Positions 1 through 13,485 of a DNA stretch of 64,000 bases are shown here, piece by piece; the first letter of the stretch is position 1, and each line of letters opens with the position of its first letter. The position numbers were made by a program, and so were the translations under genes. The notes beneath the pieces were generated by a model. The model did not search any database, was not told where the DNA came from, and was given only the letters and a program-made list of their open reading frames with translations. The stretch comes from Hydractinia symbiolongicarpus (taxonomy: Eukaryota; Cnidaria; Hydrozoa; Anthoathecata; Hydractiniidae), in contig NC_079886.1 in assembly GCF_029227915.1 (NCBI RefSeq), forward strand, positions 8,556,001-8,620,000, in the 5' to 3' direction.

Positions 1-45
1 AGTTTACGCAATTACTATTTGCTATCTCTTTTTTAAAGACCTATA

Positions 46-217
46 CAGTGGAATCTCTCTATCTCGACTACTCTCTATCTCGAATTTCCCTCTATCTCGA
101 GCTATCTTGGTCCTTTTGTGGTCCGCCTAAGGTGTTTTCCTTTCTTTATCTTGAACTTTCTCTATCTCAAACAAATTTTTTGGTTCCTTGCGAGTTCGAG
201 AAAGAGAGATTCCTTTG
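46..217. mobile_element. pogo/Tigger-like MITE
   Basis: The left end reads CAGTGGAATCTCTCTATC, preceded by TA. The right end, reverse complemented, reads CAAAGGAATCTCTCTTTCTC and is followed by TA. The arms match over about 28 bp with a few differences and repeat the word TATCTCGA internally. A CAGT start plus a TA target duplication is typical of pogo/Tigger elements of the Tc1/mariner superfamily. No transposase is encoded, so this is a non-autonomous copy of about 172 bp. The small open frames inside it are not genes. The rest up to 413 shows nothing recognisable. Confidence 0.65.
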
Positions 218-413
218 TATTTCTATTTTTCCTGTGTGTTTTTAAGAATAATACGGGGCTTATATTTCTGTTATCCAAGAAGAAGGAAAAGAATGCTGAA
301 TCATGACTTTAAATTTCAAATGTCGCAGTAATTCAAAACAAAATTCAATCTGACGCAGATTTGACAATATAACCTTCTCAAGTATATTTACGCATATGGA
401 ATATTCTTCTTAC

Positions 414-3400
414 CTTAGTTTTCACCATATCAGGTCTTTGGTCTCTTAAATGCTCCAGTGTGGCAGCCATATCAATTTCTTTCGTGCCTAAAACAACATG
501 GACACAACCACGTAAATAAAAACGATGATTGTCACGTCAGTTTGTCAAATATAGTGGAAACATACCCTTAATCATTTTATTCAAGACCATATCAAGAAGA
601 ATGTATGTTCCTGTCCTTCCGACACCATTATTGCAATGAACAATTATAGGACAGGCATTTCCACGATAGCATTTGTTAACTTTCCTAACAAAAAAATTAG
701 AATTGTAAATAAAAACTACATGAAAAATAATACATTGAATAGAAAGATTTCGTCAAATTCAAAAACAGAACAATGAATCCTAAAAAACACATACTGATTT
801 TGAAATTTTGTTTTTAGGTAGTAATTCTTATAAACAAAAAATACCATCAAATTAGTTCCTACGAAATAATTTGATTGTATTTCCTCAGCTTCATCAAATA
901 CCTCCCAAATGAGTGTCCCTTGCGATCACTTTTTATTAAAAAAACGCCCCTTTTTGAAAATTTAACAAAATATTACATACCTTCTAAATTCCAGTAATGG
1001 CTTTGTGGAGTTTGGGACATCTAGATCAGGCCATGCAAGAAAGTGAAATTGAGTGATTGTCCGTGTTTCACCAGTCTACAAAAGTAGAAGTAACAGATAA
1101 AAACAACAACTAAGAAACCATAATACACCATCGCAAGAAGGAAGAGAAAATGAAAAAATATATGCGGCAAAAAGTCAAATAAACGGATGGAAAAACAGTT
1201 AATAAAGGAAACACATACCTGAAGATTTTTTAAATATAAACTTCGGACTAAATAATCATCGCACCAAATGTGTTCAGAAATCAGATGAACCTACAAAAAG
1301 TTTTTGTATTAGTTCTAGTACACTCTGTATTATTAACAAAGTACCACAAAGAAATAAAATGTTTTTTAACATGCAATGGTCTCTTCTTTTTATAACAGTT
1401 TTATTAAAAACATTTTTTTCGGGGAAAAATAATGCATACACTTTTTTAAAAAAGAAATGATTTTTTGCACTTCGCCCCAAACATTGTTAAACTACTTAGG
1501 GAAAAACGCCATAAAATATTGTTTAGTTATCATTTACCAGGTATTTTGAGCCAAAAGTGTTTAAAGTCACAACATTAAAGTTAGCAAATTATTATTCATT
1601 CAAAGGAAACCTACTCAATTTAGCCCCACCCCCTCCCCCCAAATTCTTAAAGCATCATGGAGAACTGCTTATTTATGGTAAGGATTGTGCAGAAGACTTC
1701 AAACATTTCAAGCAAATAGTCCTATTTTTGACTATTCATCCGAATTGTTTAGCAATTGAGTAAAATTTCGGCATTTTTTAGGACCATTTTTTAAATTTAG
1801 CATTGTGTTTAAAAAAATTGTATTGAATTAAAGTTGTCTAATCATACCTCGTATATGTGATAAACTTCACTTCCATCTTCTGGCCAGTAACGATGACATT
1901 GTGGCTTAAAAGAACACGAGGTTCATAATTATGACATAATTATAAACGGAGCTACACAATATTTAGCGGTTCTACACTTACCAGTCCCAAATCTGATAAT
2001 TTTGTAAGATTGACAATCACAACAATACCCTGTTCCCAGACCATCTAAAACAAGACAATGTTTTCATTAGACTTTTCTATATAATTGCAAGCCATTGCTA
2101 TTTACAGGTCGTGAATACGATTTTCAAGCAAGAGAAATAATATCACACAAAGTCTAGTGATTATCACGAGTGACGTTTTTAGATACCGAAGGCTGACAGA
2201 ATTCAGTCTAAGAAATGACTATAAATATTATACAAAACATCAAATACTTTATATTCAAGCAGTATGAGTTCAAGCCTATGGGAAAATTCATGGGTTGTGG
2301 ACTGCTAGCCATACATATCCAGTCCTTAGAATTTTCGCCCATCGTACATACTCTTGGCATCACTATTTCGCGCATTCTTAGGGCAAGGTAGTGATTCGGT
2401 TCCATTTTGAATAAAATACGGGTATTAACATAGGAGACTAAAAACCAATTCTCTAACAATATTAACAATGTAAAAAATAAGATGTTTATTTCTACACAAC
2501 CCCAAACACGTTTGGTGCTTTAGATAAATGTTTTTACCTCAAATTTGAATATTAATTAGTATATAAAACTAGTTGTTAGCCTGTGGAAAATCCACGGCAG
2601 TTTTTTTGTCGATAAATTATATCGCATTTGTAGCTTCAAGTTTTTGTTACAAACATTTGTTAGCGTTACAAACATAAAGATGTACAACAGCTATTATTAT
2701 CGAGAAAATTATTCACATATTATTCAGACATTCTTAAAGTACCAGTTTTCCAGTCTTACCTGCCAAAAGTCTGCTGTAGTTTTTTCAAGAGGTCCTTGAG
2801 TAGCAATGTATTCAGGTTTTCGTGGGTTGGCGTCAGTCTAAAAATAATTGGTTTCATAAAAGAATAATGCATACACAGACAGTTAGGATATAAGTAGAAA
2901 TCTTTCAGTGATATCGACTCACAATAAAGCTTGCATTAATGTAGTCTGAGTGATAAGCATTTGTCAATTCATGAAGCTTTACACGGTTTGTATCATCTGA
3001 AAAAAAAGTATAAAAAATACCAATTACAAGCACATAACCAATGAAAAATATGAACAACAATATGAACAAATTTGATAAGAAATGAATCTATTTTATCTAT
3101 TTATTTTAAAAACTAAAAAACCTTTTTCACACTATCGTGAACTTATACAGTGTTAATTACAAGAACCTAGCTGTAAAAGGAATTTTCCTACAGAAATTTA
3201 GGGCAAATTCGAATGATAGAGCATCGCTACAATTTTTTTTTTACAAAATATTTGTATTTATAAGATTTTTTATTCCCATTTTTATACAACACTAATCTGG
3301 TTTTCTTAGTATAGTGTATATAGTGCAAAATACGGTTTCTGAAACTGCCATTTTACACAAACTTTACTAGTGAATATGGTCTATTATATGCCCGCTCTGT

Positions 3401-6400
3401 GTGCTGCCTTTCTCCACAATTACTATGAAATTAGAACTTTAAAAACTATAAAACTATAAAAAATAACAACATTAGTTTAGAAAATTACATGGCAAAACAT
3501 CAGCATAACGATTTTTGGAGGTATTCCTGGAATCAGCACCAATATTTTTCTCTCCGTTGTCAACTTTATAGCTACACAGTGCCTATAACAATAACAAAGA
3601 ATAATATTTAAAGAAAGCATTACATGGACTAAAAAAAACAAGAAACAATACCAGGAGAAGAGAGAGATGCTACTTGAAACATTGTAGTACAAACTGGTTG
3701 CCAAACTAATACATATTATTTAATTTATTTGTTTTTTTTATGATTATTCACTGTGGACAGACTTTTCAGCGTCTATTGTATTGTTACCACAGAGGCCCTA
3801 GCAAAGAATTTCTCGGCACAATTAAAGCTGCATTAGAGCTACAGAAGATCCGGCAAGATTCACCCTATACTAATCTTATCCCGATGCTAAATCCTAAGCA
3901 TAAGGATCAATTCAAACTTTTAAGACTCGGCTAGGGTTTAAAGCCTTTGGAAGCAGTACTATACCACAAGACTAGTGGTCAGTAAACCATGTGTGAATGA
4001 AAATATAAACACATTTCACCTCCCACTCTTTGTTTAGTCTATCTTCATTTTTTAAGTGATCTTCCATATATGCCTGCAAGAGGAAAAATAGAATTATATC
4101 TTCTTAACCGTTCGTTGAAAGCATTATTCTGATGAGACTTTCAAGCTCCTTACAATAGATGCAACAGATTCACAAATTTCTGAAAAAAAAATTTTGTGCA
4201 TGCAATGCTGACGTCATCAAAATTTCTAAGACCTCTACCTTATCCATTGTTTTCCTGTTAAAATAGATTTTTTCACAAGCTTATCGCCTATTTTTTTTTA
4301 TTTCGCAAATTTTAAAAAGGCTGAATGAGTTTAATGTTTTAAGCTATTAAACAAATTTAATTCTAGCCTTCTTTATGAATACCATGCAATGTTCAATTGT
4401 TCTATGCACGAATAAACAGTAAAGTTTAAGTGCACATCCTACCTAGATAAAAATACCTAATGCAAACCAGTAAAGGAGAACAAAAAGCAAGTGTAAATTT
4501 ATTACATACCAAAATCACGTGACCTGTTGTGATATCCATGTTGTATGGAAAAGTATCATCATTCCTGTAAGGAAAACATCACCAATTTTAAAACGTTAAA
4601 ATTTACACCCCTATATAACCTGCAAAAAAGACTTTAAGATGAATATCCCATACCAAGCGTTCCTCATTGTATTTTCTTTTTCAATATCGTCTTCCTCTGG
4701 TTGAGAGTTCACTACGGACATTTGAGTCCGGCACAATTCCTGCAAAAAGTGTCGTACTGCAGTTTTTAAATGCAATAAAAAATCAGTTATCTGTTCCATA
4801 ACTTAAAAGCTTAATTTTCACGTACCTACACTACAAACACTAATAAGAAAATAATGTTTTATGAATACATGGAATTATATTTTATGCACAATGCACCAAA
4901 GCAATTAAAAAAAGGAATAAAGTCTGGCTTGTGTGTTTTGATCTTAATTAACATAATTGAGGATATTTTTGAAAATTTTATTATCATTTAGTAAAGGTAT
5001 AGTTAATGCCTATGTCAATTAACGGGAGCATTTAAACACAGTTATGTTGTTAAATGAAATGCGTAGTCTAAACATAAAGTGCAGTCTTAAAACAGTACCT
5101 GGTAATCTTCTACCGCTTCTTGCTTCTTAAACGCAACAGGGGTGTCCTTTCCTCTCCTATTTAGATAAAAAAACATAATAAAACAAAGATAGTCCAATAA
5201 TATCTTAGGTACTAAAATAAAGATAAAATAAGGCTTAAAAATTATTAATTATACACAAAATGAGCAAAAGAAAAGTAACAAACGAAAAATGTAAACAAAA
5301 AATTAAAATTTTACTTTTTCACTGAGCAAACAATAAGAGCAACCACAACCAAAGCTAGTGTACAACCACCAATAATAGCTGTCAACAATGTAAGACGATC
5401 CCACGCTTTATTTGGTGCGACTTTTATGGGGGAGGATTTTCCCTAAATAAGTTAAACAATAACATTATGTAGGAGTAAAAGGGTAAATATACAGACTTTT
5501 ATTTTCGAAAATTGCGGGACCTGTTTGATATCATCTAACGCCCTGGTTAGTAATGATTCACAGCAGTAGCTTTTATTTTAAAACACATAACCAGATAATT
5601 TTATTGGCAGATTTTTCTTAAACTTTCTCTTATTCTGAATGAATTTTTACAAAACTTAAGTTAAAATTGTGGTTACTAATCACACCACTACCTAATTAAA
5701 CAGCATTAATGAGGTATATTAGAAATGATAGTAAATACCCATACTCTACAAACATAAACTCTGGATTAGCAAAGTGTTTTCACAAACTAATCAACAAAAC
5801 AAGCAGTTGAAAACCAGAGCATTAACCGCAATAAATGTGCATTTACTTACCAAGGGAGCTTGTGAAGAAGCTGAAGTTACAGTAATTCCTGTAGCTGCTT
5901 TTATTTTATTCTTTAAATCTGAAAGACAAAATAAAAATAAAAATGCAGGTAAAAAAGCTTTAATTTATAATTAACACAGCACAAGCAGATTAAAATTTAA
6001 CATGCAACATATTAAGATGTGCATCCGTTATTATTTTTTGTTATTTTTATATGATTACACAATTTTTTAGCCTTGTTTTTTACATTAAATACCTCAGAGT
6101 GCACAAAAATGCTTATCTCAATTTTTTGATGCATTTCAGTTAACTAAGGTCAATTTTTTGCGTTCCTTAGTGTGTATTTTTCAAGTATGTATTAACCCCA
6201 TCTTAAAATTAGGAAAGACAATAGAAAAAGTACAAGCACAGGTCAAACATATTGTATTAATTCTGCCCCTATTTCAACACAACGCTTGAATTCTCTCAAA
6301 ACAAAATAATTTTTTTAATATTTTGTTGCACTTAACTAAGCAGTCAAAAAGAAAGTTAATTTTGACAAGGTGAAATGATTTAAAGCAGAAGTATTGATCT

Positions 6401-9400
6401 GTGAAATAGTGCACATATCAAATCATACCAGTGTTCTTACCTTGATCTAACTTGTTAACAACAGTGCTAGCATCGTCAACAGATTCAAACCAGGTTGGCT
6501 GTGTTACCATATGATATTTCACTGCATTCTGATTCAAACTGAAATGTAAACCAACGTTTGTTTTCAAGCTAAGAAATTTTCAATCCTCTTATCAGACAAA
6601 ATCATACAAGCAACATTTTTAAATATAATATAATTAAAAATTGATAACCATATCATAACATTCAACTTTAATAAAATAAAATAGAAATATAAAAAGTATT
6701 TAAAATAAAATAATAAGCTTAAATGTCTTGCTTTATTCTTATCATTCAAAAGGTTTTTGTACACATCTCATAAAACTGAGTTTTTTCATTCTATTTAGTG
6801 TTCATTTAAGACATCTAAACAATAGGTTTTTACAAAATTATAACAATAATGATGGGCTACAAAGAAAACACCATAACAACAACTTTTTCACAAAAGTATA
6901 ACAAAAGTGAATCCAGACAAAATAGAAAACTTCTGGTTATCATCTTTTTTTGGTTTGAATGGTTTTTAAGGGCTTTCATTTTTCCTTATTGTATTTTATT
7001 CTTTTTTTCTTAAGCCACTAATTTTTTACTACCCCCTCCCTCCCCTGTTTAGCCTCATTAAGTTCTATCATATTTAGAACTACAAAAAAAATAACTTGGC
7101 ATGGTAAAAAAATTAAAACTGACAAACATCTATTAATCCAAAGAATAAAATTTTTTTTAAAATGACGTACAAAAAAATTTCTGTCTGAGTAGAGCTTGTA
7201 TAATAGTTTAATTGGCTTTATTAAAAATTATCATGCATACCCCATATAAAAGGGTCCCTCTACTAATTTCTGAAATTTTTAGTCACTTTATTTGTGTGCA
7301 ATTATTTATACTACACATCTCCTATAATCATATCAACCCAAATACATCAAAAAATAAAAAAGTTCAAAATGAATGCTAAACTGCACCGACAATAAAAAAC
7401 TGTGGCATACTTTTCAAGAGTGAATATCGTATGATCTGCAGCTTTTATGTTCCACAAGAGTTCTTGAAGTTTTTCAACAAGTGTTTCAGCTTCACTGTTT
7501 GTAAGGCTATAATAAAAAACGCCAGAATAACAAAAACTATTACATGATATTATAGGCCAAAGAAAGTTGATTATCTGTTTTGTGTGATGGCTTCGAAAAC
7601 ATTGTAATGCGGTGCGTTGTACTAACTTAAACATAGAAACGCCCCACTCACATTTTATGAACTCAAAAATCAAATTGTGTTTTTTTAAAATAGAAGAAGA
7701 AACCATTTTTAGGAAATACTTTAAAAAAGATATACCAAAACAGTAAATACATACTATACACAATGAAAAAACGACATAAATTTAAACTAAAAATTCAAAT
7801 AAATATTAGAAAATTGATTATGAAAAGATTGATGAACAGTGAGCTATTTTTTTGATAATGGAATGAAAGATACGGTAAATAGCAACAAAATGCACTGTTT
7901 TGAGTATACGATCAGTGTGCATGTTGACGCACAACAGATAATTCACTCTCTTTGGCCTTACAACCAATGGACTGCAAAACTTTGATGATTGAGCCATTTT
8001 AAAGTTGATTAGTCTGTTTAGGGCTCAAATTAAACATTATTTATACACTAAATGTATCAACATGCAATATTTTAATTGCATTGTTGGTTAACGATGTCGC
8101 ACAAAGCTATGTGGAGGGCTTGCCACAATTCTAACCATATATATATATAAAAGATTTGTAAGCTTTGATTAAAATAAAAACACAGGTCATTGCAGTGTAT
8201 ATTTGCTTCAAAATGACCGAGAAAATATATTTAAAATTACCTTTTTGTTGCTTTGAGGGTTAAATAACCTTTGTCTTCTTGAGTATCTACAAGATATGTT
8301 TTTATGTTAAAGTATGATTTCACAGAGGCAACACGAATCTAATTGAACACGAAACTTCATGCTGTGAAAAAATTTATGATGAATTTATGATAAAAAGTTA
8401 TGATGATGCTAAAGCACATTACCATACATACTTCAAAGTATAATTAAATATACAAAAAAAACTTAATCAGGGGTAATGCAAAAATCTTGTAGGTTAGTAT
8501 TGTTTAAAACATGTAACCTTATACAGACATTGAAACCAACACAGGAATTTCAAAAACAGAAGAATATCTTAAGCAAATGCATACCAGATGGATCCTTAGA
8601 TGTTGTCTCCGGTTCTACGTCACTACGCACAAAGACTGGCACGGCTACTTCTTCCCTGTCTTTCGAATATAAAGTTGTAGATTCACTATTAAAATTGTTT
8701 TTATTCAAAAATACTTTTTTAACTTTGACAGTGAAGGGATTATTTCGATCAGAAGTGTCTTTATTCAATTTAGTTTGATCAGAATCTGAAAATTCTTTCC
8801 TTTGAATTATTTTGTTTAGGAGATGTACTGCATCATGTACTAATATTTTGTTCTTTTTAACGGATTCTGTATTTTCAATATCAGATACAAATCTTCTTGG
8901 GGTCCGATAAAATAAGGTATTCTTTATAGGTATTTCACTTTCGTAGTTTTTTTTTATATTTTCTTCCAGACTTTCACGCAATGACTCCTTTTTGTAAGCC
9001 CTATAAATGTCTAAAACTCTTGAAATTCTGTCAGTTTGTAATTCCTTTGAACTTTTCTTTGCAATAAGTTCTCGTTGCTCGTAGTCTGGATAGCTTCGTT
9101 TGTCAAACAAGCCTGGAATTAATGTTTTTAAAATACGTTTTTGTAAAACTTGTGTTGAATCAGGTGGATTCCAGTCCAATGTGGTTGACGCAGCTTTGTC
9201 TAAAAAACATAGTCCAAAAGATAAACAAATAAAGCAAGTAATCAATGCCAGTAATGAGAAGCAATAAAAAGAGAAAAAAAAAACAATAAAATTAGTTGTT
9301 ATCCCAAAAGAATGTGAACTTACCAGTTATAAAACTATTATCATCCAATACATATTTGTGGACACACTTTAAAAAGAATGCTAAAGAAAAAAAAATAGAA

Positions 9401-12400
9401 AACGTAAATAGAATCAACAGTCACAGATACTTTATAAGGAATTATAATTTTTTATGGGTTTATTTCTTTATTTCTTGGCAAATTAAGAAACTAGCATTGG
9501 ACACTTAACACAACTAAAAATTTGTGCAGGGTTCATGCTACAAGGAGGGGGGATTCCATTGTCCCCTTACATTTGGATTGTATTGTTGTTTTTCTGAGAG
9601 AAAGAAAATTGACTACCGTGCAACACGAAACTTCTTATACAGGCCTTATGTAACCTACCTTTTACCTAGTACTCGCTAGTGAACAAAGGAAGTATCTCTT
9701 AAAAAGTTATTTAAGCAGAACCTATCCTGCAAGTAACACTTCCTCCAACACATCACCTAAATAACAAAAGCTCTTGACTATCTCCAACAAGTAGCTTTGG
9801 TACATCATTAAAGGTAAAAACTCTGTAATCTATAATCTTCCTTTGCAATGCTTATAACTGGATGCCAGCTCTTAACTTCCCTACAATACCACTGCACTTC
9901 TTTTGTACCCAATGCTTAGAAACCTGACAAAAAATTAAGCTACTATCAACCCCTTTCCTGGAAACTTCACAATGTCAATTTATAACTACAAGTAATCACA
10001 TCATATCACACTTGGCTTCAGTTCTACCAATCAACACTTTAGACCCCTTCTCTTTCACTGCATAATCTGCATACAATAACTCCCATGCACGCCTTGCTTT
10101 AATTCTGTTAACAACGCTGTTAAGGCTAAAACAAACAAAAAAGCTTATAGCAGCTTCAACAGTCATACTGTTTCAAAACTTGTCTTACGCACTAGTTACC
10201 TTGAGTACAAAGATGAAGCTATAAGTACAAGCATAACTTTTGAGTAACTTCTGCGTATGTTTAGTTAATTGTTTGACTACTTGTCTATTTTTATTCTTTA
10301 TATAACAAAACTATGAATAATTTTTATAACCAAAGCTGAATAACTTCCATACGTTTTCGTTTTCTGCATAGCTTTAATAAAATAAATGTCATTCCATGTT
10401 CTTTTTTGATAAATATATTTTGTTTATAAAGCATGTTTTTTTTACCAGTAGCACGCCACCTTTTTTTAATTTTTTTATTTCTGCTTTGATTATCTGCCTC
10501 TTTGTGGTCACATCTGCTTGAATTAGAAACTACTTTGTATTTTATCTTAATATTGTTTGGTCAAGTAAGAAATGGTAGAAATGGTGGACAACAATTTGGC
10601 TGTCTAAACAAAACACTCATATTTTACTTTAAAGCATGACTAAACAATAAACAACATTGCTTTATAAAATGAACCATCTTGCCACTTATCCACACCTAAT
10701 TTTCTCATAGCCCAGCAATAAAATAGATGTGGCGCTCTATCAAAAGCTTCCTCAAAACATAGAAAGGCAAAATTGAGATTTTTTTTCTAAATACTTTTCC
10801 TGAAGTTTAAACATATTGCATCTGTTGTGCCATGCCATGGAACAAAACCAAACTGCATCCTATCTATATCAATTCTTTTTCAAAGTAACTTATCAATCAC
10901 ACTTTCAATAACTTCCATTACTTGGCCAGCCAAATTCGAGCCTCCATAATTAACAGTTTCTAAGACATTGAAACAACTGACTATTAAGCTAGACTGCCAG
11001 ATCTCAGGATAATAACATCCTTTATAATCTAAAATAAGCTCAACTGCAGTATTTTCAGACTCTTTACCATCTCTACAACAGCACCTCACACTCTACGGCT
11101 TTGGTAATCTTCACTTTTCTAATAGTCTCTGCTATCCGTTTTGTCTTTATCCACACATCTGGCTATTTGACTGCAGGCAAAAAATCCTTATCACGATTAA
11201 AGTCTGATAAAACTCTTTAACTTTATCTCCTCCTCTGTACTAGCCAAGACAATTCATTGTTAGAATACACTTCTCACCTACAACATCTTGATTAGCTATA
11301 CTATCATTAACACTGCATTACACTTGTCTTCCCTTCTTAAGACATCTACAAATCTGTTTCTCTCTGTTTCTAACTTTGCCTTATACATTGCTGTACGAGC
11401 ACAGTCCTTAGATTGTAAGTACATATTTTTATTTGACTTTCACTCTTTTTCTTTATACACCAGTCTGTTTATGACAACCAATCATTTTTTCACTTACAAG
11501 TATCATCAGAAGCATCTAGATAACAATTGTTCTAAACATTGTCCAATATGACAAACCATTAACCTATGCTGGGAAACACTCTCTTCCCCTGATAAAACTT
11601 TCACATCCTTCACCACCTCTTGTTTAAGACTTTCAAGCTCAGCAATAATCAATATATCTGCATCTCACAACATCCTCACTCTTGTGTTCTTGCCTACTCT
11701 GTGTCTTAACTGAATGTTATGTTGCGAGCCAATGTGCCGGTTGCCATTTTTAACACCAACAATCTCTCACCTTGTTGATTTCTAATTCCCCATCCATAGC
11801 CTCCATGTACATTTCTATAACCTTCAGCTGACTTCCCAGTACAACCATCAAAGTTGTCACATACTGTGACAAGCTTACTTTCTCCAAACCTTGATGTTCC
11901 TGCCATAAGCTCATTATAAAACTCATTCTTGTCCTCTTCACAGAGTCGACACTGTGGAGCTGATTAAAAAGTGATTCCATTATCTATCAAAAAACTTAGT
12001 CGCTATAATACCAACATGCACATAACATCATGAATTTGTTTACCCACTTTTCTGTAATGAGTATGCCAACTCCTACATATCCATCACAATTAGCAATCTA
12101 AAAAAGCTTATGCCTTGCTATCCTACCTACGAAGGAATCTCACTGAAACTTCTCTTTACATTACTTCCTGAATACAACACATATTACCAGATCTACATTA
12201 AACAATTTCAGCATTCTCACCTGCTCTACCTCTCTGTGCATCAACATTTACACTAGCCATCTTTAAACTAGTTTACCTTGCCAAGTGATAGCTGGGCAAC
12301 AGTCTCATAAAGCTCACACCTGATAAATGTCCTGTCATGCACGACAAACTCCCTAGAGTTTCAGGCCTGTTTTTGTCGTTTATTTGACAAATGTATGGTA

Positions 12401-13485
12401 TCCAGTAAAAAAAGCTAAAAACAGGTTAAACATTTCAAATTATATTGATTATTTTCTCTTATATATAATAATTTTGATGAATGAATTTGTAACTGGAAAT
12501 AGACTCCCCTCAGTAAAAAAAAACAACACCCCCACCATCCCTTCCCCAAAAAATCACAATTCAAAATATTTTGTGAAGAGAAATAAGATGAGGAAGCAAT
12601 ATTATTATCACTTTTAGATTTTATTAAAATTAAACAGAAAATTTGTGTAGGTTATTTATTCGGCAAAGACCAAAATCAGAAAACTTTTGACGATGTCCTG
12701 ATGCATTGAAGATCAATGAAGGTATAGAGTATGCAACCATAAAAATATTTAAAGATCTAATCACATCTTCTATACTGTTGTGAGAAAAAATATTTTAAAA
12801 ATATTGAATTTTTATACCTTATACATTATACATTATTAGGAAGCCAATATTTGCTTTCGTAAAAGAATCTAACTTTTTTGATAAAAATCCCACACAGTTA
12901 TCTATAACAAATGTTTTTTAAGTATATATAATTTTTTGTTTGAATATTTCCTGATGATTGCTCATTTGGAATTTTATTCCATGGTTTAACCTGAGAAATT
13001 ATTTGTGTAACTTTTCTATCGCTTTTATTTCCTTCTCTTAAAACTCCTCCGACATAACATAAATGTTCTAATTAACTCTTCCCAATTGTAAGAGGGAAAA
13101 TAACAATGGGGCAATTAAAAACAACAACAACAACAAAAATAATTTCCTACAGAAAAAAAGAAAGATTTGTTGCAGGTGCAGACACTTTGTTTTGTAGAAA
13201 GTGGACAATGCAATTTAAATGTTTTACTTATTTACCTAAACAAAAATTTTAACTTTACTTACTGTAAACGCATGCATGTACACTATTGGACTTACTATAG
13301 ACTAGCCAATGGAAAAATTAGTAGTACTTAACCTGTGGGGGGCCAAGAATGAAGCTGCCCACAACCATTTTAAAGAAACAAAATACAGTTATTAAATAGA
13401 TAAAAAAATATTAAAAAATCTTTATCACCTTTATCATCAACACACCACGGATCTCTTTTACAAACTGATGCCAATGTTTCGCATT
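414..13485 (-). CDS. PTPRN: Receptor-type tyrosine-protein phosphatase-like N (IA-2/phogrin family), partial
   Basis: Twenty-one exons on the minus strand, 5' to 3': 13429-13485, 9324-9380, 8585-9199, 8241-8338, 7411-7506, 6441-6538, 5851-5918, 5315-5442 (transmembrane helix), 5099-5156, 4654-4739, 4510-4564, 4020-4073, 3489-3582, 2923-2996, 2760-2837, 1982-2044, 1848-1904, 1219-1290, 981-1075, 566-684, 414-487. All have AG/GT borders, and phases agree at every junction except 8585/8338. Domain order is a RESP18-like Cys motif, a luminal region, an SEA-like ectodomain, one membrane helix and a PTP domain. PTP landmarks are [36 protein letters not shown] and [15 protein letters not shown]. Family diagnostics are [18 protein letters not shown] and [18 protein letters not shown]. 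In other animals IA-2 is a dense-core vesicle protein needed for peptide hormone secretion. The signal-peptide exon was not found, and the last exon lies left of the window. Confidence 0.93.
9830..12370 (-). pseudogene. Non-LTR retrotransposon (LINE) relic
   Basis: On the minus strand, many stops and frameshifts break what was one endonuclease plus reverse transcriptase reading frame. At 11706-11906 an apurinic endonuclease segment is visible ([17 protein letters not shown], then [10 protein letters not shown]). Around 12,100-12,240 there is an upstream endonuclease start resembling [10 protein letters not shown] and MCCIQE. At 10,807-10,863 lies the RT motif [15 protein letters not shown]. 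At about 10,690-10,770 lies [12 protein letters not shown] followed by MRKLGVDKW. At about 10,050-10,090 lies ELLYADYAV, where the catalytic YADD has become YADY. Order and orientation fit one insertion, in the opposite sense to the window's plus strand and inside the second intron of the PTPRN gene. It is clearly dead. The exact ends were not resolved. Confidence 0.85.

Noticed and set aside
8476-8778. Plus-strand 100-codon frame
   Set aside because: It is antisense to PTPRN exon 8585-9199 and has no motif.
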